Assembly (NCBI RefSeq): GCF_016892605.1
Contig: NZ_JAFEMV010000007.1
Coordinates: 1-64,000, forward strand
Length of the DNA stretch: 64,000 nt
DNA from: Desemzia sp. RIT 804
GTDB lineage: Bacteria > Bacillota > Bacilli > Lactobacillales > Carnobacteriaceae
Direction: 5' to 3'
Of the stretch, positions 56,082-64,000 are shown piece after piece. The position numbers and the translations under genes were made by a program. The stretch's first letter is position 1, and every line of letters begins with the position of its first letter. The notes beneath the pieces were generated by a model. The model worked only from the letters and a program-made list of their open reading frames with translations, did not search any database and had not been told where the DNA came from.

Positions 56082-57521
56082 TTATTGCTCTTTTAACTTG
56101 TTGATGACTTCCTCATATTTTGGACTACTTAAGAAGTTGTCCACAGCAACGTGAGTAGCACTAGGTGTTTTTTGTGAAGCTCGTTCTGCTAATTCTTCTT
56201 GCGTAATGATCAGCAGGCCATCTTCGTCTTTTAAATTACTGATAGAAGAATTTGTTACCGGAATATCCAGTCCTGCCTCTTTTACTTTTTTACGCATCAG
56301 TGAAGCACCCATCGCACTAGAACCCATTCCCGCATCACAAGCAAAAATGATTTTTGATACTGTTTGATCACTTACTGCGCTTACAGACCCAGTTACTGGA
56401 GCTACTGCAGTCTGTCCTTTTGATTCAGCTTTAAGACTTTGAGATTCTTGAACTTTAGCTTCAAATTCTTCATCTGTATCTTTTGCTTTTGTCGTTTTTA
56501 AGATCAAAGCTGCTACTGCAAAGGAAACTGCCGCCCCTACAAGTACGCCTAGAATAACGCCTACGTGGCTTCCTCTAGCAGTCATACCTAAGACAGCTAC
56601 AATTGAACCAGGTGATGCAGCTGCTACTAAACCTGAACCCATAAGTACATTTGTAAATGTACCTGCGATCCCACCAGCAATGACAGCTATAAATAATAGC
56701 GGGTTCATCAATACGTAAGGGAAGTAAATCTCGTGAATCCCACCGATAAAGTGAATAACAGAAGCTCCAACAGCAGATGATCTAGATGAACCTCTGCCAA
56801 AAACCATGTAAGCTGCCAAGATACCTAAACCAGGACCTGGGTTAGCTTCTAGCAAGAACAGAATCGACTTACCAGTTTCGGCTGCTTGTTCGATACCAAG
56901 TGGTGTTAAAATACCATGGTTGATCGCGTTGTTTAAGAACAAGATTTTTGCTGGCTCAATAAAGACATTTGCCAATGGCAACAAACCAGCATTCATGATC
57001 CAAGCTACTCCTTGACCCATAATGTCTGTCAATGTTTGAACAAATGGTCCAACTATATAGAAGGCAATGACCGCTAGCATAAAACCGATAATCCCGCTTG
57101 AGAAGTTGTTGACCAACATTTCCAAACCAGTTTTAATTCTGCTGCCAAAAGCTTGGTCAAATTTCTTGATCAAGTAACCACCTAATGGGCCTAGCGCCAT
57201 AGCTCCAATCAGCATTGGTACTTCAGAACCCATGATGACCCCAAATGTAGCGATTGCCCCAACCACTGCTCCACGTTGGCCGTACACATTGTATCCACCT
57301 TGATAAGCAATCAACAAAGGCAACAAATATGTCAGCATTGGACCGACAATAGTTGCTAATTGTTCATTTGGCAGATAACCATCTGCAATAAATAATGCTG
57401 TAATAATACCCCATGCAATAAAAGCTCCAATATTTGGCATAACCATTCCACTCAAAGCACTACCAAACTTTTGAACAGCGGACTTTCTTCCTGATTTTGA
57501 CTTTGATACTGTTTGTTCCAC
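56082..57521 (-). CDS. mtlA: PTS mannitol EIICB component
   Basis: 479 residues: EIIC membrane domain (about 15-340, with NHGILTPLGIEQAAETGKSI and the GGIHEIYFPYVLM motif) and a cytosolic EIIB domain with phosphocysteine in IIFACDAGMGSSAMG. EIIA is a separate gene (mtlF), the Gram-positive arrangement. GTG start at 57521 after AAAGGAGG. First gene of the mannitol operon. Confidence 0.92.
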   Translation of the reverse strand: MEQTVSKSKSGRKSAVQKFGSALSGMVMPNIGAFIAWGIITALFIADGYLPNEQLATIVGPMLTYLLPLLIAYQGGYNVYGQRGAVVGAIATFGVIMGSEVPMLIGAMALGPLGGYLIKKFDQAFGSRIKTGLEMLVNNFSSGIIGFMLAVIAFYIVGPFVQTLTDIMGQGVAWIMNAGLLPLANVFIEPAKILFLNNAINHGILTPLGIEQAAETGKSILFLLEANPGPGLGILAAYMVFGRGSSRSSAVGASVIHFIGGIHEIYFPYVLMNPLLFIAVIAGGIAGTFTNVLMGSGLVAAASPGSIVAVLGMTARGSHVGVILGVLVGAAVSFAVAALILKTTKAKDTDEEFEAKVQESQSLKAESKGQTAVAPVTGSVSAVSDQTVSKIIFACDAGMGSSAMGASLMRKKVKEAGLDIPVTNSSISNLKDEDGLLIITQEELAERASQKTPSATHVAVDNFLSSPKYEEVINKLKEQ

Positions 57522-57576
57522 AATAATTCCTCCTTTAAATAATATTCCTCTTCTTATGTAAAAGCTTACATAATAT

Positions 57577-57591
57577 TGATTGCGTTTTCAA
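57577..57591 (-). promoter_or_regulatory. cre site upstream of mtlA
   Basis: On the minus strand TTGAAAACGCAATCA fits the cre consensus at all defined positions, about 60 bp before the mtlA start, indicating CcpA repression. Confidence 0.8.
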
Positions 57592-57609
57592 TGATTCTTA
57601 GTGCCAACT

Positions 57610-57631
57610 TTGTCACATCTATTTGTGTCAA
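57610..57631. promoter_or_regulatory. MtlR operator
   Basis: TTGTCACA-N6-TGTGTCAA is an inverted repeat with one mismatch, matching the TTGNCACA...TGTGNCAA pattern reported for MtlR activators, upstream of the mtlA promoter region. Confidence 0.65.
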
Positions 57632-57745
57632 AGGTATAGTTAGCTTTTTTTCTTTATTTAATGGTTATTCAGCTATTTTTACAAGCCTTATTTGCTACAC
57701 CTCATTGCGTATAGACCAATTTTTAAATAAAAATAAAATATTTTA

Positions 57746-57774
57746 TTGACATCTTTTTTTAAGTGCTGTACTAT
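57746..57774 (+). promoter_or_regulatory. glmS promoter
   Basis: TTGACA (57746-57751), 17-bp spacer, TACTAT (57769-57774). It implies a glmS leader of about 135 nt, in which I see no glmS-ribozyme core. Confidence 0.65.
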
Positions 57775-57918
57775 TTAGTTGTTCTTGTTGCTAAGCACCT
57801 TTTTATTGTCTATACCAATTAAATAAATTGATTAACAAAGGATATTTTAAACTCTGTTTAGCATTTACTACAACAAATAATAATTTCATAAAACTAAAAC
57901 AGAAAGTTGGAATAATAA

Positions 57919-59727
57919 ATGTGCGGAATTGTGGGATACATTGGAAATAAAGACGCAAAGAAAATATTGTTACATGGTTTGGAAACATTAGAATATCGTG
58001 GATACGATTCAGCGGGAATTTATGTGATGGACCATCAAAAATCTGGTCACTTATTTAAAGAAAAAGGACGAATTGCTGCTTTACGAGACAAAGTAGATGA
58101 ATCTGTTTCTGCCTTTTCTGGTATCGGCCATACTCGCTGGGCTACTCATGGAGTACCTAGCGTTGAAAATGCTCACCCTCACCAATCTAATAGTGGTCGT
58201 TTTTCTATCGTTCACAATGGTGTTATCGAAAACTTCACAGAAGTACGCGATGCTTACTTAACTGATGTCACATTACACAGTGATACAGATACAGAGATCA
58301 TCGTTCAATTGATTTCATGGTTTGCGGAATCTGAAGAATTAGATACAATGGATGCTTTCAAAAAAGCTATTGTAGCTTTAAAAGGATCTTACGCCCTAGC
58401 TTTAGTAGACAATGAAAATCCTGATGTGATTTACGCTGCAAAAAACAAAAGCCCGCTACTATTGGGTACTGGTGATGGCTTTAACGTTATTTGTAGTGAT
58501 GCAATGGCTATGATTCGAGAAACAAATCAATTCATCGAGCTGATGGACGGTGAAGTAGCTACATTGTCAAAAGACGGGATTCAAATAGAAGACTTATCTG
58601 GTGAAATCATTGAACGTGATTCTTACACAGCTCATTTAGATGCAAATGATTTAGGTAAAGGTACTTACCCATACTATATGGCTAAAGAAATTGATGAACA
58701 GCCAGCAGTAATGCGTAAAATCGTTCAAAATTACCAAAACGAAAGAGGACAACTAGAAATCGATCCTACAATTTTAGATACTATTCTAGCTAGTGACCGC
58801 ATTTACATTGTAGCGTGTGGTACAAGTTACAATGCTGGTTGGGCAGGAAAACAACTGATTGAAAAATTGACTCAAATCCCTACTGAAGTTCATTTATCAA
58901 GTGAATTCGGCTACAATATGCCGTTATTAACTGAAAAACCTTTCTTTATTTTCTTATCACAAAGTGGAGAAACAGCTGATAGTCGTCAAGTACTCGTACA
59001 AGTGAATGAAATGGGCTATCCATCTCTAACCTTAACAAATGTACCTGGTTCTACTCTTTCACGCGAAGCTCAATTCACATTGTTGTTACACGCTGGACCA
59101 GAGATCGCTGTTGCTTCAACTAAAGCCTATACAGCACAAATTGCTGTTATGTCTATTCTAGCTGAACTTGTTGCGAAAGCAAAAGGATTACCTATCGAAG
59201 TCGACATCGCTCATGAAATAGGTATCGTAGCAAATGCTATCGAATCTGTTATTGATGACAAAGAGATTTTTGAACACCTTTCATTAACTCATTTAAGCAC
59301 TAGCCGGAATGCTTTCTATATTGGACGCGGAATTGACTACTATCTAGTGATGGAAGCTGCATTAAAATTAAAAGAAGTATCTTATGTTCAAACAGAAGGC
59401 TTCGCGGCTGGAGAATTGAAACATGGTACAATTGCTTTGATCGAAGAAGGTACGCCAGTTATTTCTATTATAACAGACAAGAAAACAGCTGGTCATACTC
59501 GTGGGAACGCACATGAAGTGATTTCTCGTGGAGCGCATAGTATGATCATTGCTATGGAAGGTTTAGAACAACCGGGTGATGCTTATGTATTGCCAAAAGT
59601 TCATAACTTATTGACACCTTTAGTAAGTGTGATCCCTACTCAATTGATCGCTTACTATACAAGTCTGCATCGTGGAAACGACGTCGACAAGCCAAGAAAC
59701 TTGGCTAAGAGTGTTACTGTAGAATAA
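57919..59727 (+). CDS. glmS: Glutamine--fructose-6-phosphate aminotransferase
   Basis: 602 residues; makes glucosamine-6-phosphate, the entry to amino-sugar and cell-wall synthesis. N-terminal glutaminase with catalytic Cys2 (MCGIVGYIG), GHTRWATHG and [10 protein letters not shown]; two SIS isomerase domains ([24 protein letters not shown]); C-terminal NLAKSVTVE. The start is fixed by Cys2. The ribosome site is poor (AGAAAGTTGG). Monocistronic, with a terminator at 59735. Confidence 0.95.
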   Translation: MCGIVGYIGNKDAKKILLHGLETLEYRGYDSAGIYVMDHQKSGHLFKEKGRIAALRDKVDESVSAFSGIGHTRWATHGVPSVENAHPHQSNSGRFSIVHNGVIENFTEVRDAYLTDVTLHSDTDTEIIVQLISWFAESEELDTMDAFKKAIVALKGSYALALVDNENPDVIYAAKNKSPLLLGTGDGFNVICSDAMAMIRETNQFIELMDGEVATLSKDGIQIEDLSGEIIERDSYTAHLDANDLGKGTYPYYMAKEIDEQPAVMRKIVQNYQNERGQLEIDPTILDTILASDRIYIVACGTSYNAGWAGKQLIEKLTQIPTEVHLSSEFGYNMPLLTEKPFFIFLSQSGETADSRQVLVQVNEMGYPSLTLTNVPGSTLSREAQFTLLLHAGPEIAVASTKAYTAQIAVMSILAELVAKAKGLPIEVDIAHEIGIVANAIESVIDDKEIFEHLSLTHLSTSRNAFYIGRGIDYYLVMEAALKLKEVSYVQTEGFAAGELKHGTIALIEEGTPVISIITDKKTAGHTRGNAHEVISRGAHSMIIAMEGLEQPGDAYVLPKVHNLLTPLVSVIPTQLIAYYTSLHRGNDVDKPRNLAKSVTVE

Positions 59728-59734
59728 TCGTTTC

Positions 59735-59783
59735 AAAAGCAGCTTCACGAATGGCTTATCCCATTTGTAGAGCTGCTTTTTTA
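59735..59783 (+). terminator. glmS terminator
   Basis: AAAAGCAGCT/AGCTGCTTTT stem with additional internal ATGG/CCAT pairing, followed by TTTTTT. Confidence 0.85.
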
Positions 59784-59887
59784 ATGTTCTTAAAATAAGT
59801 CAATCGTATTATTAGCCAAATGTGTCTAAAATTTGTACAATGTACTTGTATCAAATAACCAAAGAAGAAATAAGGAGGAAATTAATT

Positions 59888-60874
59888 ATGAGCAAATTTG
59901 TAGAAGGAAGTTATCTCTCTATCGAAGAAGCACAAAAAGCTATTGACGTCTTAGTTTCTCAAGGGTACGCAGAAAGAGATATTACATTAGTGACTAATTC
60001 ATCTGTAAAAGATTCTATCTCATTGAATACAGATGTTGAAGTGACCACGGATTATAGTGAAGCATCAGATACGGAAGACGACAGATCAATGTGGGATAAA
60101 ATCAAAGACGTCTTTACTGTAGACACTTATGATGAAACATCTTATGATTCTCCAGATTACAATCGAGATGAAGATGTTTTATATAATTACAAAGATGATA
60201 TTGATAACGGGAATATCATTGTTTTAGTAGAAGATGATCCCAATATCGATAGAAGCAATGTAGATGTTACTGATGCAGATACGTTAGATACTTCAAGCCC
60301 TACCGCAGTACCACCAGTAGTTGACCCTACTCCATTACCTGGTGAAGGCATTATGCCAGATCCTAATCTAGTTCCTGATGATAATGTAGTAGCTGATCCC
60401 GGTGCTGTTCCTGAAGTAGATCCTTCTGTTGAAGAAGATCCATTACTGGATACAGATACAGAGAATCGCTCTATGGATGATGAAGAAAGAATCAAGCTTC
60501 AAGAAGAAAGATTGGATGTAGACACAAACGAAGTTCAAACTGGTGAAGTGAACATCAAGAAAAACATTACTGAAGAAACTAAAACTGTAGAAGTCCCTGT
60601 ACAACATGAAGAAGTAACAATTGAAAGACGTCCTGTAACAGATAATGAACCAACTGACGGAACGTTAGGTGATGAAGAAGAAATCACTATTCCTATTAAA
60701 GAGGAACAAATCGAAGTCACTAAACGTCCAGTCGTTACAGACGAAGTTGTAGTAAATAAAGAAACTAAAGAAGAAACTAAAGAAGTTTCTGAAACTGTTC
60801 GTAAAGAAGATTTGGACGTAGATACACAAGGCGATGTTACTGTAGAAAATGATGACGATTTAAAAAGACCTTAA
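59888..60874 (+). CDS. YflT-DUF2382 (YsnF/AvaK-like) stress protein, copy 3
   Basis: About 328 residues. Residues 1-115 form a YflT-like domain (FVEGSYLSIEEAQKAIDVLV, DITLVTNSSVKD, MWDKIKDVF, DNGNIIVLVED). A Pro/Asp-rich linker (about 130-190) follows. The C-terminal 120 residues are a DUF2382 domain with its characteristic repeats (KLQEERLDVDTNEVQTGEV, VEVPVQHEEVTIERRPV, EQIEVTKRPVVTDEVVV). AGGAGG lies before ATG 59888; the longer frame upstream has no site. Function unknown; associated with stress in the Bacilli. Confidence 0.78.
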   Translation: MSKFVEGSYLSIEEAQKAIDVLVSQGYAERDITLVTNSSVKDSISLNTDVEVTTDYSEASDTEDDRSMWDKIKDVFTVDTYDETSYDSPDYNRDEDVLYNYKDDIDNGNIIVLVEDDPNIDRSNVDVTDADTLDTSSPTAVPPVVDPTPLPGEGIMPDPNLVPDDNVVADPGAVPEVDPSVEEDPLLDTDTENRSMDDEERIKLQEERLDVDTNEVQTGEVNIKKNITEETKTVEVPVQHEEVTIERRPVTDNEPTDGTLGDEEEITIPIKEEQIEVTKRPVVTDEVVVNKETKEETKEVSETVRKEDLDVDTQGDVTVENDDDLKRP

Positions 60875-60901
60875 ACCCATTAAATGGTAACTAAGATCTA
60901 A

Positions 60902-60951
60902 AAAATAACGCTGCTTTTCTTGACTATAGTCAGGAGAAGCAGCGTTATTTT
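60902..60951 (+). terminator. Terminator after the YflT-DUF2382 gene
   Basis: 18-bp stem AAAATAACGCTGCTTTTC and its complement, 14-nt loop, followed by TTTTGTTTTG. Confidence 0.85.
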
Positions 60952-60978
60952 GTTTTGTTTGTGAATTCTATTGTTTTT

Positions 60979-61120
60979 GGATATCTATTTTATAGCGTTG
61001 GTAAAGAAAGTACTGAAGGAATCGGGGTTGCTTGGTGAGAGCCATGGGAACGCTCGGAGCCAAGATCTCCAAGCTTGCAAGCTTTGCCGAAGCCATTGGA
61101 GCAATAGCGACGTACGGACT
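60979..61120. repeat. 142-bp dispersed repeat, copy A
   Basis: Matches 63859-64000 with 8 differences in 142 bases, direct orientation. Contains a perfect 14-bp palindrome AAGCTTGCAAGCTT. Substitutions between copies are not concentrated at third codon positions in the open frames, so I treat it as noncoding. Confidence 0.85.
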
Positions 61121-61298
61121 CGATATGCGTAGCGAAGTGGAGAACAAACAATGCATAAAGAAACGAAAGATTCATTTGCGTTCCCTTTTCTGTAATTTCA
61201 GCCTCATTTGGGAACATAAATCCTAAATAAGAGAATTTTTTTAATCCAAATAAAAGTACTATTGTCTTAGACGTTCTTCAATAATTTCCACAAAAAAT

Positions 61299-61339
61299 AC
61301 ACCATACCCCTCGTTATCGTGACCGAAGTTGTATGGTGC
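61299..61339 (-). terminator. Terminator of the LapA-like gene
   Basis: CACCATAC/GTATGGTG inverted repeat followed on the minus strand by a T-rich tract. Confidence 0.6.
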
Positions 61340-61358
61340 TCTTTTACTAAGTAACACT

Positions 61359-61865
61359 TTATCTTTTTTTATCTTGTGGTTCTACTTGTATTTCTTTAGA
61401 TCTCTTTTCAGTTCTAGTATTAAGTGTCTCCGAAGTCGGTTCATGGATACTTGCATTTACGTTTTGGCTGTTGTTCGGCAAATGTTTATTCAGCTCTTCT
61501 TCAAGGCTGTTGATTTGTTTCTTCAATCCTTCGATTTCAGCATTTTTCTTGATTACCTCAGATTCTGATTCTCTTTTGGCTTGAACTACAGCATCTTCTT
61601 TAGTTTTATCCGCTATTCTTATTTTATCATCTTGGTCTCTTAACTTCTGTTCTTTTTCATTCATGGTTTCTTTATTTTTTCTTTCTTTAGCAAGGGCCAT
61701 TAACCAAGCGGCAATTAAACCAATAATTAAAAACCCTAACATAACAGCCCATAAAGGCACAGTCATTTCTGTGAAACCAAAATTCAGTTGCGAAGTGGCT
61801 TCGATGTTTAAAAAGATCAATGCGGCAGCCAATAAAAGCAGTATAACACTTATAGCCATTCCCAT
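61359..61865 (-). CDS. LapA/DUF1049-type membrane protein with coiled coil
   Basis: 168 residues: two N-terminal membrane helices (about 4-20 and 36-60) in the LapA/DUF1049 style, then a long charged coiled-coil region (about 65-130) and a polar tail. Function unknown in Gram-positives. AAGGAG-ATG start. About 50 bp downstream of the YtxH gene on the same strand; probably one operon. Confidence 0.7.
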   Translation of the reverse strand: MGMAISVILLLLAAALIFLNIEATSQLNFGFTEMTVPLWAVMLGFLIIGLIAAWLMALAKERKNKETMNEKEQKLRDQDDKIRIADKTKEDAVVQAKRESESEVIKKNAEIEGLKKQINSLEEELNKHLPNNSQNVNASIHEPTSETLNTRTEKRSKEIQVEPQDKKR

Positions 61866-61915
61866 TTTTTTACTCCTTCATTAACCAGCCTTAATGAATT
61901 CGACTATTGACTAAA

Positions 61916-62305
61916 TCAATTTTGAGGTTTTTGTGCCGCTACGTCAGCTTCAGCTTTTCCTTGTTCAGCTTCTTTTTTTACTTCTTCTGCTGTTTTTTTA
62001 GCAGATTCTTTAGCAGCTTCTGCATCACTTTTTACTTGTTCCGCAGTATCCTTTGCTTGTCCCTTCACATCTTCATAACCATCTTTTAAAGTTACTCGGA
62101 TATCTTCTGAAGTATCTTTAGCCACTTGTTGTAGATCGTTTCCTTTTTCTTTTGCCATTTCAGCATATTCTTTAGCTGTACCCATTGCTTCTTCTCTTTT
62201 TTTCATCAAATCTTTTCTTAACTCTTCTCCAGATTTCGGAGCAAATAATAACCCAAGAGCCGCACCAATTGCTGCTCCTTTTAAAAATGCACCAGCTTTT
62301 GTCAT
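61916..62305 (-). CDS. YtxH-domain protein
   Basis: 129 residues. KGAAIGAALGLLFAPKSGEELRKDL is the YtxH signature (membrane helix plus basic motif), followed by an amphipathic Ala/Glu/Lys-rich helical tail resembling LEA-type stress proteins. Probably membrane-associated and stress-linked. AGAGGAA-ATG start. Confidence 0.82.
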   Translation of the reverse strand: MTKAGAFLKGAAIGAALGLLFAPKSGEELRKDLMKKREEAMGTAKEYAEMAKEKGNDLQQVAKDTSEDIRVTLKDGYEDVKGQAKDTAEQVKSDAEAAKESAKKTAEEVKKEAEQGKAEADVAAQKPQN

Positions 62306-62425
62306 ACAAATTCCTCTTTTCTATTAATTTTTATTTACTTTATGAGTTTATTATACGCTATTCTTTCATTTCGCTAAACAATAACGCTTAGAGAAATAAC
62401 TTTTATTATAATTTAAAGAATAGAA

Positions 62426-62464
62426 AAAGTTTAGATCCGTACCACCAATACAGAACTAAACTTT
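62426..62464 (-). terminator. Hairpin after the 63-residue gene
   Basis: AAAGTTTAG/CTAAACTTT with a 21-nt loop, downstream of 62479 on the minus strand. Confidence 0.5.
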
Positions 62465-62478
62465 AATTATTATTTAAT

Positions 62479-62667
62479 TTAGAGCCCAAATCCTTTGAAA
62501 CCACTATCCCCTATTGCATTTTTTGCCGCATCCATCAGTTCTTGGCGTTCTTTTTCATTAATTTCGCCGTCTTCTTTAGCCCGTTCAAAATCTTTCATTA
62601 AATCACCAATCTGCGCTTTATCAACATTCTTTAGTTTTTGTTTCAAATCATCAAATTTTTGACTCAT
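62479..62667 (-). CDS. Small uncharacterised protein
   Basis: 62 residues, soluble, charged helical protein (FDDLKQKLKNVDKAQIGDLM, EKERQELMDAAKNAIG), ending in a Gly/Phe tail. AGGAGG lies 7 bp before the second of two adjacent ATGs. I do not recognise the family. It precedes the YtxH and LapA-like genes and may belong to the same stress group. Confidence 0.6.
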   Translation of the reverse strand: MSQKFDDLKQKLKNVDKAQIGDLMKDFERAKEDGEINEKERQELMDAAKNAIGDSGFKGFGL

Positions 62668-62928
62668 CATTTAGCCTCCTTAATGATTTCTAGTACACTT
62701 TAAGAGTAAGAAAAATAGAGCAAAATGGCAAATGATATGCTTTTGACCGAAAAGGTACTCCATTGGCTTGTCTTAAGCAAGCTGCTATTTTTTCTCCGAG
62801 CCATTATCTTTTTTGGCTATCTTTGATCAATTTTTTAGCTAAATCTAAGAGTTAGTGATGTTTAATTTCATCTCTAACTCTCCTTCAATTTCTGTACCAA
62901 TGTCCCTTACAAATCTATATATTGTTTT

Positions 62929-63741
62929 TTATAACCCACTCACTGGAACATTCAGTTTTTCTACCATCACATCAAACCACAACTGATAACCATTCCCATT
63001 TGGATGTACATGGTCCTCTAAAGTTTCTACCACCACTCTATTGTGCTGGTCTAATTCCATCATCATCAATTGGTATACATCTATCAGCGGCCAATTTTGT
63101 TCAGTAATAAATGTTGCGATTTCTTTATTGTACTGATCATAAGTAATTTTGCCATCTGCCAGTAACACATCGTTATAGATCGTTGGATTCGCTGTTGTAA
63201 AAACGACCAATGTCCCTGGTAGTTCTCTAGCAAAAGCTTCCATGATCCATTGGATATCTGCTTTCGTTTGAACAAGAGTATTTTGCGGATACCGATTATT
63301 ATTGATCAAGCATAATTCAAAAATAATCAAATCTGGTTCTTCTTCAATCACTGGGACGATCTTATTGTTTTTGATCAGGTCTGATGTGCTGTATCCACTA
63401 TGCCCATGGTTCTGCACATTTACAGCAATTTCGTTATGCGCATTTAAATACTGTTCTAACAATTCTCCCCAAACGGGTTGGGACTCAGTCGCTCCTAGCC
63501 CTTTTGTAACACTACTGCCTAAGACTACAATATCCATTTCGCCATCTCTTTGTGTCACAAACCTAGCTCGGTCTAGAATACTTTCTCGTTGATAAATATT
63601 AGAATTGACATAATTAACTGTCATTTCAGCTTGTTTTTGGTTGTTTTCAGTCATGATGTAAACGCTGAATAACAGGAAAAAAATTAGAATAACGCTCCCT
63701 ATTATTATCCACTGTTTCTTGAATCTAGCCAAATTTTCCAT
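62929..63741 (-). CDS. Membrane-anchored SGNH/GDSL hydrolase
   Basis: 270 residues: N-terminal membrane helix (about 11-30), then an extracytoplasmic SGNH domain. Block I IVVLGSSVTKGLG with nucleophile Ser77, block II GHSGYST, block III with LINNN, and block V EDHVHPNGNG with the Asp243/His246 pair. Probably an esterase/acyl-hydrolase acting on envelope or exopolysaccharide; substrate unknown. ATG at 63741 after GAGGTG. Compare the degenerate relative at 18840-19688. Confidence 0.8.
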   Translation of the reverse strand: MENLARFKKQWIIIGSVILIFFLLFSVYIMTENNQKQAEMTVNYVNSNIYQRESILDRARFVTQRDGEMDIVVLGSSVTKGLGATESQPVWGELLEQYLNAHNEIAVNVQNHGHSGYSTSDLIKNNKIVPVIEEEPDLIIFELCLINNNRYPQNTLVQTKADIQWIMEAFARELPGTLVVFTTANPTIYNDVLLADGKITYDQYNKEIATFITEQNWPLIDVYQLMMMELDQHNRVVVETLEDHVHPNGNGYQLWFDVMVEKLNVPVSGL

Positions 63742-63858
63742 TTTTGAAACACCTCGATAATCAATTTCAACTAACCCGTTATTTTCCTTCAGACGCAGTA
63801 TAACATAGAAATCATTTACCAGCTGAAACAAAAATTCGACTATTTAACGACAAAAAAA

Positions 63859-64000
63859 GGATATCTATTTTATGGCGTTAGTAAAGAAAGCACTGAAGGA
63901 ATCGGGGTTTCTTGATGAGAGCCATGGGAACGCTCGGAGCCAAGGTCTCCAAGCTTGCAAGCTTTGCCGAAGCCGTTGGAGCAATAGCGACGTACGGATT
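63859..64000. repeat. 142-bp dispersed repeat, copy B (runs off the right edge)
   Basis: About 94% identical to 60979-61120 in the same orientation. It continues past the end of the window, so its true length is not seen. Confidence 0.85.

Noticed and set aside
57775-57918. glmS ribozyme
   Set aside because: The leader is AT-rich and I could not find the conserved GC-rich core of the ribozyme.
60990-61226. Open frames on both strands across repeat copy A
   Set aside because: Between copies A and B most substitutions would change the encoded residues and no ribosome site precedes them.

Overview
The window looks like chromosomal DNA of a low-GC Gram-positive bacterium of the Lactobacillales. 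Carnobacterium or a close relative in the Carnobacteriaceae is my best guess. That guess rests on AT-rich DNA, strong AGGAGG ribosome sites with frequent GTG/TTG starts, Bacilli-type gene families (PerR, MtlR, MupG/MurQ/MurP, GsaB, DUF1659/DUF2922, YflT) and an enterococcus/carnobacterium-like 16S leader. I cannot name the species.

Layout. 1-510: leader and three tandem promoters of an rRNA operon that runs off the left edge on the minus strand. 1-1.1 kb also holds a small repeat with a hairpin inserted in it. 1.1-14.6 kb: maltose/maltodextrin island on the minus strand (malL, a neopullulanase, malE-malF-malG, a DUF1189 protein, maltose phosphorylase) with the LacI-type regulator and a D-serine dehydratase gene on the far side. 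14.8-22.6 kb: housekeeping genes (perR, nnrE, gsaB, a FUSC-type exporter, a degenerate SGNH protein, a DUF402 phosphatase, a mutY without iron-sulfur ligands, recX). 22.9-30 kb: a GH3 glycosidase, stress-type YflT proteins and an SDR protein, DUF1659/DUF2922, an amidase/endolysin-like enzyme, and a tandem array of about 119-bp hairpins. 30.1-34.6 kb: MurNAc salvage (mupG-murQ-murP, then murR). 34.9-40.7 kb: a phosphatase, a deoxynucleoside kinase, a HAD phosphatase, a cysteine-rich copper-storage-like protein, and a PfkB kinase with its LacI regulator. 41-48.3 kb: a glycerophosphodiester/glycerol-3-phosphate system (ugpA-ugpE-ugpB-ugpC-ugpQ plus a divergent exported phosphodiesterase). 48.7-52.2 kb: gpmA, then an ATP-grasp ligase and a DAACS symporter preceded by a cysteine-rich leader peptide and terminator. 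52.3-57.6 kb: mannitol operon mtlA-mtlR-mtlF-mtlD. 57.9-64 kb: glmS, a YflT-DUF2382 fusion, LapA-like and YtxH envelope/stress proteins, an intact SGNH hydrolase, and two copies of a 142-bp repeat.

How the genes work together. Maltodextrins bind MalE, enter through MalFG (no ATPase gene lies beside them), are trimmed by the neopullulanase and alpha-glucosidase, and maltose is phosphorolysed; a 20-bp LacI-type palindrome and a perfect cre match sit upstream of malE. MurNAc-peptidoglycan fragments are taken up by MurP and split by MupG and MurQ. The exported phosphodiesterase could supply glycerol-3-phosphate to the Ugp importer.

The most novel-looking locus is 49.6-52.2 kb. A strong promoter with an 18-bp perfect palindrome is followed by a 26-codon reading frame with seven cysteine codons, then an intrinsic terminator, then the symporter and the ATP-grasp ligase. 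This has the architecture of a cysteine-responsive attenuator. Other unusual items are the hairpin array at 29.57-30.05 kb, an alternating motif array at 48.34-48.49 kb, the hairpin insertion at 988-1073, the cluster-less MutY and an SDR protein that lacks its catalytic lysine.
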